NCBI GenBank assembly: GCA_016708265.1
Contig: JADJGA010000012.1
Coordinates: 1,213,001 to 1,277,000 of the forward strand
Direction: 5' to 3'
From: Saprospiraceae bacterium
GTDB lineage: Bacteria; Bacteroidota; Bacteroidia; Chitinophagales; Saprospiraceae
DNA: 64,000 nt
Shown here: positions 18,948 through 28,091 of the stretch, piece by piece
Numbering within the stretch: the stretch's first letter is position 1
How the letters are laid out: each line of letters opens with the position of its first letter
Made by a program: the position numbers and the translations under genes
Notes under the pieces: model-generated
What the model saw: only the letters and a program-made list of their open reading frames with translations
Databases searched by the model: none
What the model was told of the DNA's origin: nothing

Positions 18948-20480
18948 ATGAAAAAAGTAATCATTCTGGATTTTGGTTCACAGTACACACAACTGATAGC
19001 GAGGAGGGTGAGGGAGTTGAATGTTTTTTGTGAGATATTGCCCTTAAATAAATTCAATCCCAGAGAAGATATATCAGCAGTTATATTATCAGGGAGTCCG
19101 TTTTCAGTAAGAGATGAAAATGCGTTGACTATTGATTTGGATAATTTAGCGGGCAGGTATCCGATTCTGGCTATTTGTTATGGTGCTCAGTTGATATGTC
19201 ATTATTTTGGAGGAGAAGTCAAAGCTTCAGATAAGAGGGAATACGGAAGATCCCATTTGTATAAAACAATTAATGATGCCTTATTTGAAGGACTTAAGGA
19301 AGGGAATACGGTTTGGATGTCGCATGCTGACACAATCAATAAATTACCAGCGCAATTCGAGTCTGTAGGTCATACTAAATCAATACCCGTTGCGATATTC
19401 AGATCAAAGGAAAACGCTTTCAGCCGACCCATTTACGGACTGCAGTTTCATCCGGAAGTCACTCATACAGAAAATGGTATTGACTTTTTCAGATATTTTC
19501 TGTTTGATATTGCCGGTTGTAACCCTGAATGGTCACCTAAACAGTTTGTTGTCAATAAAATCGAAGAGCTGAAAACTGTTTTGAAAGATGATAAAGTTGT
19601 ATTAGGCTTATCAGGTGGAGTTGATTCTTCTGTTGCAGCTCTGTTATTACACAAAGCAATTGGTAAAAACCTCAATTGTATTTTTGTCGATAACGGACTA
19701 CTCAGGAAGGGTGAATTTGAACAGGTACTGGATTCATATAAAAACCTGGGGTTGAATATTAAGGGAATAGATGCCAAAGACAGATTTTTAGATTCGCTGG
19801 AAGGAGCTGTAAATCCTGAACAAAAAAGAAAAATAGTCGGCAAGACATTCATTGATGTTTTTGATGAAGAAGCTCATAAGATTACAAATGTTACATGGCT
19901 CGCCCAGGGTACCATTTATCCTGATGTAATAGAATCAGTTTCAGTTCACGGTCCTTCAGTAACTATCAAATCCCATCACAATGTTGGTGGACTACCTGAA
20001 AAACTGAAACTCAAAATTATTGAACCTCTTAAAATGCTTTTCAAGGATGAAGTCAGGAAGGTAGGAGGTGAACTTGGATTAATACCTGAGATATTGAACA
20101 GGCATCCTTTCCCAGGTCCCGGATTATCAATAAGGATACTCGGGGAAATAACAAGGGAAAAAGTGCGTTTATGTCAGGAAGCTGATGATGTCTTCATTTC
20201 AGAACTTAAGGAATCAGGATATTATCATAAAATATGGCAGGCAGGAGCTATTCTGCTCGATTCCAGAAGTGTGGGGGTGATGGGGGATGAACGTACTTAC
20301 GAGTATGTTGTAGCATTAAGGGCAGTCAACAGCGTGGATGGTATGACAGCTGACTGGCATGATCTTCCGCACAGATTGCTTGCCAAAGTTTCGAATAAAA
20401 TTATTAATAATATAAAAGGAATAAACAGGGTAGTATATGATATCAGCACCAAACCTCCTGCAACAATTGAATGGGAATAG
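18948..20480 (+). CDS. guaA: GMP synthase (glutamine-hydrolysing)
   Basis: 510 residues, XMP to GMP with glutamine. Class I glutamine amidotransferase domain (about 1-190): ILDFGSQYTQLIARRVRE, PILAICYGAQLI with the nucleophile Cys, GLQFHPEVTHTE with His and Glu. ATP pyrophosphatase domain: LGLSGGVDSSVAALLLH (P-loop), then the dimerisation domain ending in YDISTKPPATIEWE, the standard C-terminus. Start chosen at MKKVIILDFG, preceded by an open frame without resemblance. Complete and undamaged, in contrast to its neighbours. Confidence 0.98.
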   Translation: MKKVIILDFGSQYTQLIARRVRELNVFCEILPLNKFNPREDISAVILSGSPFSVRDENALTIDLDNLAGRYPILAICYGAQLICHYFGGEVKASDKREYGRSHLYKTINDALFEGLKEGNTVWMSHADTINKLPAQFESVGHTKSIPVAIFRSKENAFSRPIYGLQFHPEVTHTENGIDFFRYFLFDIAGCNPEWSPKQFVVNKIEELKTVLKDDKVVLGLSGGVDSSVAALLLHKAIGKNLNCIFVDNGLLRKGEFEQVLDSYKNLGLNIKGIDAKDRFLDSLEGAVNPEQKRKIVGKTFIDVFDEEAHKITNVTWLAQGTIYPDVIESVSVHGPSVTIKSHHNVGGLPEKLKLKIIEPLKMLFKDEVRKVGGELGLIPEILNRHPFPGPGLSIRILGEITREKVRLCQEADDVFISELKESGYYHKIWQAGAILLDSRSVGVMGDERTYEYVVALRAVNSVDGMTADWHDLPHRLLAKVSNKIINNIKGINRVVYDISTKPPATIEWE

Positions 20481-20487
20481 ATTTTTT

Positions 20488-21834
20488 ATGTTGCTTTTAT
20501 TTGCTTTTTTGTTATCGTCCTGTACGGTTCTGAAACCTTCAGGTAATGATAATTCTTCATCTAAGATCTATTTTCCTGAAAATGGGAAAAATGATACAGT
20601 TACAGATATTGTCAAACCTGATACTCTGGAGTGGATAGATATTGAGAAAATAGAAGAAGTCAAAGAACAGTCTGATAAAGAGTCAGTTGATAACAGCAAA
20701 GATTTTAAAGAATCCTATAAAGTAGACATTTTGATTCCAATGGATTCCTACACAGTGGTTGGCAATCTGGAAGATATCGAACAGAGTTCCACCAACAGTA
20801 TGCTTCATTATTATGCAGGAATGATAATGGCTTTGGTAGAACTTAAAGAGAAGGGAGCAAATCTGGTTGTCAATGTCTATGATGCACCTGTTGATTCTGA
20901 CAGGACAAAAGATTACCTGGCAATAGCCGAGAAAGATAAACCAGACTTAATCATAGGACCTAATGAAAAGGAGCAGTTAAAAAGGATCAATGAGTTTTGC
21001 AGTGAAAATGGAATTACAATTGTTTCACCCTGGAAAGCAATACCCAATTCTGCCGGCAATAATCCTTATTATATACAGCTTAAGCCTTCACTGGAGACTT
21101 ATTTTGAGAAAATGGTACAGGACATCGATGAGCGGTTCAATGCTGATGAGATATATTTAGTGGGGCTTGATGAAGCATCAAGCAGGTCAAGAATTAAAAA
21201 TATTCAAAGCATTCATAATAAAAACATAAGTTTGCCAAAGGATTATAATACAGTATATATAAATCAGGTAACACTCGAATCTGAAAATCCTGTTTTAAAA
21301 CAGATTTTTAGCGGAGCGGGTAAGAGAAAAGTTATAATATTGCCAAACTGGTCATTCAGGGATGAAGATTTTCTCTTTTCATGTCTCAGGAAGATCAATC
21401 TGGAAAAAGGATCGTATCAGATCGAAGTTTATGGAATGCCTATTATGCTTAATTCTGAAAAAATTAGTTATGATCTTTTCAAAAGTTTGAATATCAGGAT
21501 AGTATCACCTAATTTTCTTGATGACACTGATTATCTGATAAAGGAATTTAAATCTGATTTTTATAAACAGTTCAATGTGTTTCCGGAATCTGAAGCGTAC
21601 GAAGGATTTGACATGATGTCATATCTGGGCACAAATCTTATTGAACATGGCAGTAAATTCGATGAAGCTATTGAAAATAAGGAAATTGAGATGCTCACAA
21701 CTGGATATAGACTCTTAAGGAAAAATCAGGAAGTCGAAAATGCAAATCCAGAAGTTAACTCTTCCGGTTATTTTGAAAATAAAAAATTGTATATCATTGG
21801 TTTTGAGAATAATAAATTTGTTAAATTGAGATGA
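20488..21834 (+). CDS. Lipoprotein with a type I periplasmic-binding-protein-like domain
   Basis: 448 residues from the ATG at 20488, 7 bases after guaA. The signal peptide MLLLFAFLLSSCTVL has a lipobox Cys. After a low-complexity acidic linker (to about residue 75) comes a Leu/Ile/Val-binding-type fold: YKVDILIPMDSY, MLHYYAGMIMALVELKEKGA, DLIIGPNEKEQLKRINEF, GITIVSPWKAIPNSAGNNP, and late YEGFDMMSYLGTNLIEHG. Bacteroidota relatives often carry LysM repeats in front of this domain (I recall them as PBP1-and-LysM proteins); none is seen here. It overlaps the next gene by 4 bases (ATGA). Function unknown; an envelope binding or scaffold role is inferred. Confidence 0.75.
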   Translation: MLLLFAFLLSSCTVLKPSGNDNSSSKIYFPENGKNDTVTDIVKPDTLEWIDIEKIEEVKEQSDKESVDNSKDFKESYKVDILIPMDSYTVVGNLEDIEQSSTNSMLHYYAGMIMALVELKEKGANLVVNVYDAPVDSDRTKDYLAIAEKDKPDLIIGPNEKEQLKRINEFCSENGITIVSPWKAIPNSAGNNPYYIQLKPSLETYFEKMVQDIDERFNADEIYLVGLDEASSRSRIKNIQSIHNKNISLPKDYNTVYINQVTLESENPVLKQIFSGAGKRKVIILPNWSFRDEDFLFSCLRKINLEKGSYQIEVYGMPIMLNSEKISYDLFKSLNIRIVSPNFLDDTDYLIKEFKSDFYKQFNVFPESEAYEGFDMMSYLGTNLIEHGSKFDEAIENKEIEMLTTGYRLLRKNQEVENANPEVNSSGYFENKKLYIIGFENNKFVKLR

Positions 21835-23194
21835 CAGGTTTTCATTCTGTTAATCCTTATACCGGGGAAGTTTTAGGGCATTATCCTTTTATATCAGATC
21901 AGGAGATCAGCAATAAAATTGCTGAAGGACAAAAAGTATACTACACTTATTGGAAAAAACTGAGTGTAAATAAACGATCAAAACTGATCAAACCAATTTC
22001 AGGATATCTAAGAGAAAATAAATTTGTCCTGGGTGAACTTATTTCCAGGGAAATGGGAAAACCAGTCAGGGAATCTGTTTCAGAGATTGAAAAAGTGGCC
22101 TGGATGATTGATTTTCATTGTGATAATGCATCAAAATGTCTGAAAGATAAAAAATTGAAGCCGGATATACTTCATCATATATTTCCTTTGAGCCCCTTGG
22201 AGGTATTTTAGGTATTATGCCCTGGAATTTTCCTTTTTGGCAGGTTTTCAGATTTGCTGTCCCGGCAATGCTTGCCGGGAATATCATTTTTGTGAAGCAC
22301 GCTCCGAATGTACCTCTCTGTGCATTGGAAATTGAAAAGATTTTTACTCTTTTTCCGCCTAATTGCAATGTTTATCAGAATCTTTTTATTGATATAAATC
22401 AGGTAGAACAAGTCATAGCCCACAATTTCATACAGGGAGTATCATTGACCGGAAGTGAGAAAGCCGGGAGCATTGTAGGTTCATTAGCCGGGAAAAATAT
22501 TAAAAAATCCGTTCTGGAACTGGGAGGTACTGATCCCTTTATAATATGTGATGATGCTGATTTACCTAAAGCGATTGAGCAATTTATTATTTCCAGAATG
22601 AGTAACAATGGGCAGATATGTATCGCAGCTAAAAGATTGTTAGTTCAGGAAGGAATTTATGATCAGGTCAAAGAGATGCTGATAGAAAAGATTTCATCAC
22701 TTAAATCGGGAGATCCACTTGATCCGTCAACACAGATATCATGTCTTGCCAGACCAGATCTAAAAAGGAATTTAACAGACCAAATAGAAAAATTAAAATT
22801 TTCAAATGCTAAATTTTTGTATGTAGCTGTGGATAGTACAGCAACTGGTTGTTCACCGATTGTAATTGAAATTGATAAAACCGAAATGATCAAACATGAT
22901 GAAGAGATTTTTGGTCCCGTAGCATTATTGACTAAATTTGCCTCTGTTTCAGAAATTCCCGGACTCGTAAATTCCAGCCGTTACGGATTGGCTGTGTCAC
23001 TATGGACAAGAGATATGAAAAAGGCAGGAAAACTTATTAAAGATATTGAAACAGGTACGATAGCCGTAAATAAAATGGTTGCTTCCGATCCGCGTATTCC
23101 TTTCGGTGGCATAAAGAAATCAGGTTTTGGGCGGGAAATGGCTGAAATTGGAATTAAAGAGTTTGTTAATATAAAGTCAGTAGTGATAAACTGA
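21831..23194 (+). CDS. NAD(P)-dependent aldehyde dehydrogenase, succinate-semialdehyde type; frameshifted
   Basis: Oxidises an aldehyde to the acid. About 454 residues. The N-terminus FHSVNPYTGEVLG and NKRSKLIKPISGYLRENK are typical of GabD/YneI-like enzymes. A one-base break near 22150-22175 separates it from YISFEPLGGILGI-type sequence, MPWNFPFWQVFRFAVPA, LTGSEKAG, KKSVLELGGTDPFII with the Glu, and NNGQICIAAKR with the catalytic Cys. The end has IPFGGIKKSGFGREM. Substrate uncertain; the short YneI-type (Sad) group is the closest match. It starts within the stop of the lipoprotein gene. Confidence 0.9.
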
Positions 23195-23219
23195 TTTTCT
23201 TCTAACGGGATATATTATA

Positions 23220-23852
23220 ATGACAGAGGAAAGATTGAATAAAATATTGTCGGTTGCCTGTAAACGGCAGACAGATCTGACTATAGTATTGAATAATGTA
23301 CATGATCCACACAATCTGGGTGCAGTGTTGAGAACATGCGATTCAGTTGGAATTCCGGAGATATATGTCTTATATAATGACGAGAGATTAAGTGATGAAA
23401 ACCTTATGCTGGGTAAAAATGCCGCTGCCAGTGCCAGAAAATGGGTTGATGTTTACCTGTATAAGGATGCAGAAAAATGCTTTAATGATATCAGAAAAAA
23501 ATACAATAAGGTTTTGGGAACTCACCTCAGCAGCTCCTCAGTTTCACTTTATGATATTGATGTGACAAGCTCAGTTGCTTTAGTTTTTGGAAATGAACAT
23601 TCTGGGATTTCTGATGAAGTTTTGCAATATCTGGACGGCAATTATATAATTCCTCAGGTTGGTATGGTACAAAGCCTTAATATTTCAGTTTCTGTTGCTA
23701 TTAGTCTGTATGAAGTATACAGACAGAGGGAATTATCCGGAAAGTATGATGAAAGCACAGGGTTAGATTATGAATCTGAAAAACTTTTTGAATCATATAA
23801 AGAAAGACACGGAGATCAGGAATATGGAACGCTGATGATCAGGAAAGACTGA
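23220..23852 (+). CDS. SPOUT-family RNA 2'-O-methyltransferase (TrmH-like)
   Basis: 210 residues. Three SPOUT motifs are clear: NVHDPHNLGAVLRTCDSVGI (motif 1, with Asn and Arg), LVFGNEHSGIS (motif 2) and IIPQVGMVQSLNISVSVAIS (motif 3), which form the trefoil-knot SAM site. The C-terminal ERHGDQEYGTL extension resembles TrmH, the tRNA Gm18 methyltransferase. The exact tRNA or rRNA target cannot be proved by eye. It ends 4 bases from the convergent rsmD gene. Confidence 0.9.
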   Translation: MTEERLNKILSVACKRQTDLTIVLNNVHDPHNLGAVLRTCDSVGIPEIYVLYNDERLSDENLMLGKNAAASARKWVDVYLYKDAEKCFNDIRKKYNKVLGTHLSSSSVSLYDIDVTSSVALVFGNEHSGISDEVLQYLDGNYIIPQVGMVQSLNISVSVAISLYEVYRQRELSGKYDESTGLDYESEKLFESYKERHGDQEYGTLMIRKD

Positions 23853-23856
23853 TACA

Positions 23857-24405
23857 TTATGGTGTTTTTTTTGAAAAGAAACTAAATCTGTTAGTGCCAT
23901 ATATCCTTAAGTCAGAAAAGAATACATGTTTTGAGAATTCCTGAGTTTTATCATGTTCTATTATAAATATTCCTTCAGGTTCGAGAAGATTCCTATTGAA
24001 TATTTCATTCACCAAATCATTATAATATCTGTAATTATAAGGTGGGTCAGCAAAAATCAAATTGAAAGTATCATAAGTTTTTTTTATAAATTTTAAAGCA
24101 TCATCTTTGACAATTTTCAAGTTATTTTCTGTGTCAAGTGTATTGCTAACTGAACTTATAAACCTGACCAGCACAGGATTATTTTCCACAATAGTCACTT
24201 CCCTGCAATCTCTTGACAGAAATTCAAAACTTATACTTCCGGTGCCTCCGAAAAGGTCCAGTACTTTTGCTTCCTCAAAATCAAAATAATTTGAAATGAT
24301 ATTGAATATCCCTTCTTTAGCCATATCCATGGTTGGCCTTGTTGAAGTCTTACTGAGAGGTGGATTAAAACGCCGGCCTTTAAAGTTGCCGCTGATTATA
24401 CGCAT
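23857..24405 (-). CDS. rsmD: 16S rRNA (guanine966-N2)-methyltransferase
   Basis: 182 residues, SAM-dependent. The N-terminus MRIISGNFKGRRFNPP and TRPTMDMAKEGIFNII are the RsmD signature. SAM motif I is VLDLFGGTGSISFE and the catalytic motif IV is LIFADPPYNYRYY. It overlaps the upstream DUF3822 gene by 10 bases, a pairing that recurs in Bacteroidota. Intact. Confidence 0.95.
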   Translation of the reverse strand: MRIISGNFKGRRFNPPLSKTSTRPTMDMAKEGIFNIISNYFDFEEAKVLDLFGGTGSISFEFLSRDCREVTIVENNPVLVRFISSVSNTLDTENNLKIVKDDALKFIKKTYDTFNLIFADPPYNYRYYNDLVNEIFNRNLLEPEGIFIIEHDKTQEFSKHVFFSDLRIYGTNRFSFFSKKTP

Positions 24406-25241
24406 TTGGATAGTAAGTAAATATCAAAAAACATATGACCCGGAGTATCTTTGAATTTTTCAGTAAAGTGAATTGAACTGTCAAAAGAGACAAAGTCAAC
24501 AAATTTAATGTGATCCCGGAGTACATTATATAATACCGAATTTCTTTCAATCCTACCTGAAAGATATAGTTTCATAGAATTCAGAAGCAAGCCGTTTTTA
24601 TAATAAACTGAAAGTATATTGTAAAGAATATCATCCCTTGATGAATTAATAAAAACCATAGCAGAAATCAGTTCACTGTTTTTAAATACCAAAGTCTGTA
24701 TACTGTTCTCAGTAAAATTGCAGAGCATGAAATCAGGATCAGAAACAAATTTATTCACTTTTTCTGTCAGATAATCGATTCCGTGGTGGATCGCATAGCT
24801 GTCAAATTTTTTATCCAAAACCCTTATAATATCTAAATTGACCGGGAAAAAAATATTTGATTCGATCGATGAAATTTCTGACCTGAAAATTTTATAATCA
24901 TCGAGATATTGTTTTATGGAAACAGATGACATTAAAGTATTCACATCAATTTTATTTCCAATTTTAAAAGGTACTATAGAAAACTCTTTTGAAATAAAAC
25001 TTACATTTTTCCTGGAAACAAGAGATGAGTTATAATTGTAATCACTGATGATTTTTGTTAGTTTTTCATATTTGAAATCATAATCATTGCAAGAAAGTGA
25101 AAACTCTCTTATTGATTTTATTTTTCCATTGGATAAGCCTGTAAGTGCAAAAAGAAAATTGTCCCCGCTGATCAACAGGGACAATTTATATAATTCATTA
25201 TTTGTAAATAGATTATCTTCTGTAATTTCAAAAGTGATCAT
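24396..25241 (-). CDS. DUF3822 family protein
   Basis: 281 residues with no catalytic motif that I recognise. The overall pattern (FTNNELYKLSLLISGDNF near the start, FVNSSRDDILYNILSVYY-like segment before a final GHMFFDIYLL) and the position directly before rsmD fit DUF3822, which has an actin/ASKHA-like fold with repeated halves. In this pattern the protein measures something like a type IV pilus PilM-like ATPase domain, but its role is unknown. Start ATG overlaps the stop of the upstream gene (ATGA). Intact. Confidence 0.7.
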   Translation of the reverse strand: MITFEITEDNLFTNNELYKLSLLISGDNFLFALTGLSNGKIKSIREFSLSCNDYDFKYEKLTKIISDYNYNSSLVSRKNVSFISKEFSIVPFKIGNKIDVNTLMSSVSIKQYLDDYKIFRSEISSIESNIFFPVNLDIIRVLDKKFDSYAIHHGIDYLTEKVNKFVSDPDFMLCNFTENSIQTLVFKNSELISAMVFINSSRDDILYNILSVYYKNGLLLNSMKLYLSGRIERNSVLYNVLRDHIKFVDFVSFDSSIHFTEKFKDTPGHMFFDIYLLSKCV

Positions 25242-25819
25242 TCCCAGTTTCCGGTTATGTTTGGAGCACCGAGGTCTCCGAATTTTAATAAATTATCTGG
25301 TGAAAATCCCTTTTCATATTTTTTAAAGCGAATGTCACCAAAAGCCCCCATAAAGTCCTTATATCTGGCTCCCACTTCAACTACATTAACTTTAGTCTTC
25401 TGGTATTCAATCTCAGCGGCCTGAATTTCAAAAATCTTGCCACCTCCAAACGGAATGAATTTCAAAGAATCAAGATTAATTTCAAGTTTATTGATTGAAT
25501 CAATAGCACTTAAGTATACTGTTTCATATTTTACGTCCTTTACAGATTTGATCTCATCCGGATTTCCTATTATCTTGATTATAGGAATAGGTTTCGTTTT
25601 CAAAGTATTTATAAGAGTATCAAAATTTCCGGCAAATTTTCCGGTAATTTCCCTGTAAATTTCCTGAGAGGTCCTGATGTCCTTCAATCTGTCAATGACA
25701 AATTTCTCTCTGTAAAGTTTCTGATCAATGAAGTTAATTGGTTCAGAGATACTCTGATAAAGGAAATAAACGAGCATCAAAGTCAGCAAAACAAGAATAG
25801 CGTTAATTAAAACTTTCAT
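25238..25819 (-). CDS. Single-pass membrane protein of unknown function, upstream of DUF3822
   Basis: About 193 residues from the ATG at 25819 (MKVLINAILVLLTLML). One N-terminal helix, then a helical segment REKFVIDRLKDIRTSQEIYR that resembles the start of pseudopilin-like proteins, then a beta-rich tail ending in GAPNITGNWE. With DUF3822 next to it, a relic of a pilus-assembly-like pair is possible but only inferred. First gene of the three-gene unit ending with rsmD. Confidence 0.6.
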   Translation of the reverse strand: MKVLINAILVLLTLMLVYFLYQSISEPINFIDQKLYREKFVIDRLKDIRTSQEIYREITGKFAGNFDTLINTLKTKPIPIIKIIGNPDEIKSVKDVKYETVYLSAIDSINKLEINLDSLKFIPFGGGKIFEIQAAEIEYQKTKVNVVEVGARYKDFMGAFGDIRFKKYEKGFSPDNLLKFGDLGAPNITGNWE

Positions 25820-25904
25820 AACTAAATTTTTTTTTAATATCAATAGCAATCAAAACTCAAATTTACATATTATCTTTATAATTAATAAATTTTCTATATT
25901 TTTT

Positions 25905-26498
25905 TTAAAAATTAATAGTCGTTTTAAAAATAGATGCAATATTTGTTGTAAATATCTTTACAGAAATAGCAATAAGCAATACTCCGAAAATCCTTCTCAA
26001 AACATTAATTGTTGCCTTTCCAACTTTTCCTTCTATATATGGCAGAAGCTTCAGGATGATATACACCAGAACTAAATTCAGAAAAATACCCGTAAATATT
26101 ACAGTATTACTATAAGCAGCTTTCAATGATATGACAGTTGTTATAGTTCCAGCACCAGCTATCAATGGAAATGCGATTGGTACTATCTCTGCAGTATCAT
26201 AATCACTGTCCGACTTCATTATTTCTCTACCAATTATCATCTCTAATCCAATAATAAAAATTACAATTGCTCCTGCTATTGCAAATGATGCCAGATCCAC
26301 TCCTACCAATTTCAACAAATTTTCACCAAGAAATAAAAATACCAGCAACAATATCAGTACAAATATAACGACTTTTTCTGAGTGAATGTGTCCTTGTTTT
26401 TTCTTAATATTTATTAAAACAGGAATTGAACCAACTATATCTATGATAGCAAAAATCGTTAAAAATACTGTAATATAGTCATTTAAGTTGAAAGCCAT
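25905..26498 (-). CDS. MarC family integral membrane protein
   Basis: 197 residues from ATG 26498 (MAFNLNDYITVFLTIFAIID). Six transmembrane segments in the MarC pattern: IVGSIPVLINIKKKQG, then AIAGAIVIFIIGLEMI, then PIAFPLIAGAGTITTVISL, the latter being the family signature. MarC was once linked to antibiotic resistance, but its function is unknown. Intact; monocistronic, 56 bases from the next gene. Confidence 0.9.
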   Translation of the reverse strand: MAFNLNDYITVFLTIFAIIDIVGSIPVLINIKKKQGHIHSEKVVIFVLILLLVFLFLGENLLKLVGVDLASFAIAGAIVIFIIGLEMIIGREIMKSDSDYDTAEIVPIAFPLIAGAGTITTVISLKAAYSNTVIFTGIFLNLVLVYIILKLLPYIEGKVGKATINVLRRIFGVLLIAISVKIFTTNIASIFKTTINF

Positions 26499-26534
26499 GA
26501 AAAAATTTATTTTTGAATTGCAAAATAAACGCAT

Positions 26535-27284
26535 TTAAATCAATAAATTATAATTAAAGATTTTAATTTTATGCAATCTGCAAAATATTTTTTCCATTAT
26601 TCATAACCTAGACATGCCAGAATCAAAGATAATCGGTTTCTAACGTTGAGGGTTAACATGAAAAATTTATAACACTTTTTCACTTGAAGTGCTCCTATAA
26701 ACTTGCAAAGGTTTAAAACTGTGCAAGTTCTAAAATACAGTTTCCTAAAATTGGAATTCATAAATCGTTAATCGTTGCTCTTAAATCATTATACTTTTTG
26801 GTTCTGGCTTGTCCAGGTTAGGGATTGTCGAATATTAAACCGATGTTTGGCAATAAACTCCGATAGGAGTTTAACATCAATAGCCCACGGTGAAGTGAAA
26901 CGAAACCGTGGGTGTGATAAGAAGGTAAAAACAACCCTGAAAGTGGTTGAATTTTTCTTTATAAATGATATTGAACCCGCTACGGAGTTCGCATTTGGAT
27001 ATTTTGAAATTCCCGCGGTTTCACCGCGGGTTATTAATATTCTATCCCTTGGGATAGCCAGACATTCTGCTGCTGTTTATTGAATTACTTAGTGTCTTAA
27101 AAATCAGTATGGTGTATTTTTAGGCATAATTTAATAGAACCATGTTTTACACTTACATAAATTATAATAATATCAAACAAGGATCCATACGGACAAGTTT
27201 TAAGTATTAGCCATGATTGCAAAATCATGACTGATTTATAATAAAATAATTAATTGGAGCTATTTATTGCCACATGAGAATTAT
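26535..27284. other. Intergenic region with a palindromic repeat cluster
   Basis: About 750 bases without a convincing gene. The left third is plain AT-rich sequence. The GC-richer part, 26840-27075, holds three hairpins annotated separately. A 102-codon frame over this part has no natural protein character. Confidence 0.6.
26840..27075. repeat. Cluster of three intergenic palindromes
   Basis: Stem 1: CCCACGGT 26884-26891 with ACCGTGGG 26905-26912. Stem 2: CCCGCGGT 27012-27019 with ACCGCGGG 27023-27030. Stem 3: CTATCCC 27042-27048 with GGGATAG 27051-27057. The text around them (CGATAGGAGTTTA, GAACCCGCTACGGAGTTCGC) is GC-richer than its surroundings. I recall similar palindromic blocks dispersed in environmental Bacteroidota genomes, often miscalled as short proteins. 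Probably a REP/MITE-like element. Confidence 0.6.
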
Positions 27285-27788
27285 TTACTTGGGTTGCTGG
27301 ACACTGATCATACATGTTTCATCTCCGTAAATGCAAAAGATCACCAGTTCTCCTTTCTGTCCTGTTACCTGGCCACCTTTAGGCATTTGCATTTTCATTA
27401 TTTCAAATCCATTTGCTTTCATTTCGTCTGCATAGGTATTGATAGTCTCTATCGGAACCGGCTTGTAATATACATTCCATGTGAAATTTTCATTAGTTTC
27501 ACTTTTGACCACACGTATTACTTCTCCATCAGCTATCTGAGGAACTTCAGGTAAGATTTCAGAAGGCCATTCCCTTGCTTGCTGATTTATCTGTACTTTT
27601 TCCCCATTTCCCTCGATAGTAACATTAGCCCCTCCGTTTTCAAGTTCAATATCTGAGCCGGTGGCTTGTTCCATCATTTTTTCAGCCAGCTCTGTGCCGG
27701 CTTTGTCCTGAGTATTTGATTTGCAGGAATATATTGCCATACTTATCGGCAATAACACTGAAATGATTATTAAGACAGTTCTTTTCAT
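27285..27788 (-). CDS. Lipoprotein of unknown function (beta-rich, DUF6591-like)
   Basis: 167 residues from ATG 27788 (MKRTVLIIISVLLPISMAIYSC), with a lipobox Cys at about residue 22. An Ala/Glu-rich linker is followed by ELENGGANVTIEGNGEKVQI and then a C-terminal module WPSEILPEVPQIADGEVIRV and MKANGFEIMKMQMPKGGQVT. The last module recurs in Bacteroidota lipoproteins where a small sensor-like domain follows the DUF6591 region; I am not certain of the family. It stands alone between an intergenic repeat and the MATE gene. Confidence 0.6.
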   Translation of the reverse strand: MKRTVLIIISVLLPISMAIYSCKSNTQDKAGTELAEKMMEQATGSDIELENGGANVTIEGNGEKVQINQQAREWPSEILPEVPQIADGEVIRVVKSETNENFTWNVYYKPVPIETINTYADEMKANGFEIMKMQMPKGGQVTGQKGELVIFCIYGDETCMISVQQPK

Positions 27789-28091
27789 AATTATAGTTTT
27801 TTGATCTGAATAAAAATTAAATGAATACATATAAATAGAATCCGGAATTCAAGAAGGTAATTCTATTAATCATTGCAATTTACAGCTTTTTCGAATAAAA
27901 AGAACCAGATTTGGAGTATTTGAAACTAATCCAAATAATGGGGTGGCTGAAATTAGAATTTAATTTGGATAACAAAAATAATTTTACTGATTTATGGTAT
28001 TTCTTGCTACAACAGGATAGAAGTAATAAAAGAAAATACCAATTGTTTTGCTAAAATTTGAATTATTTACTTTGTAGCATTAAAAGTAAAA

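Noticed and set aside
26775..27083. 102-codon plus-strand frame
   Set aside because: It spans a palindromic repeat cluster and has no natural protein pattern.
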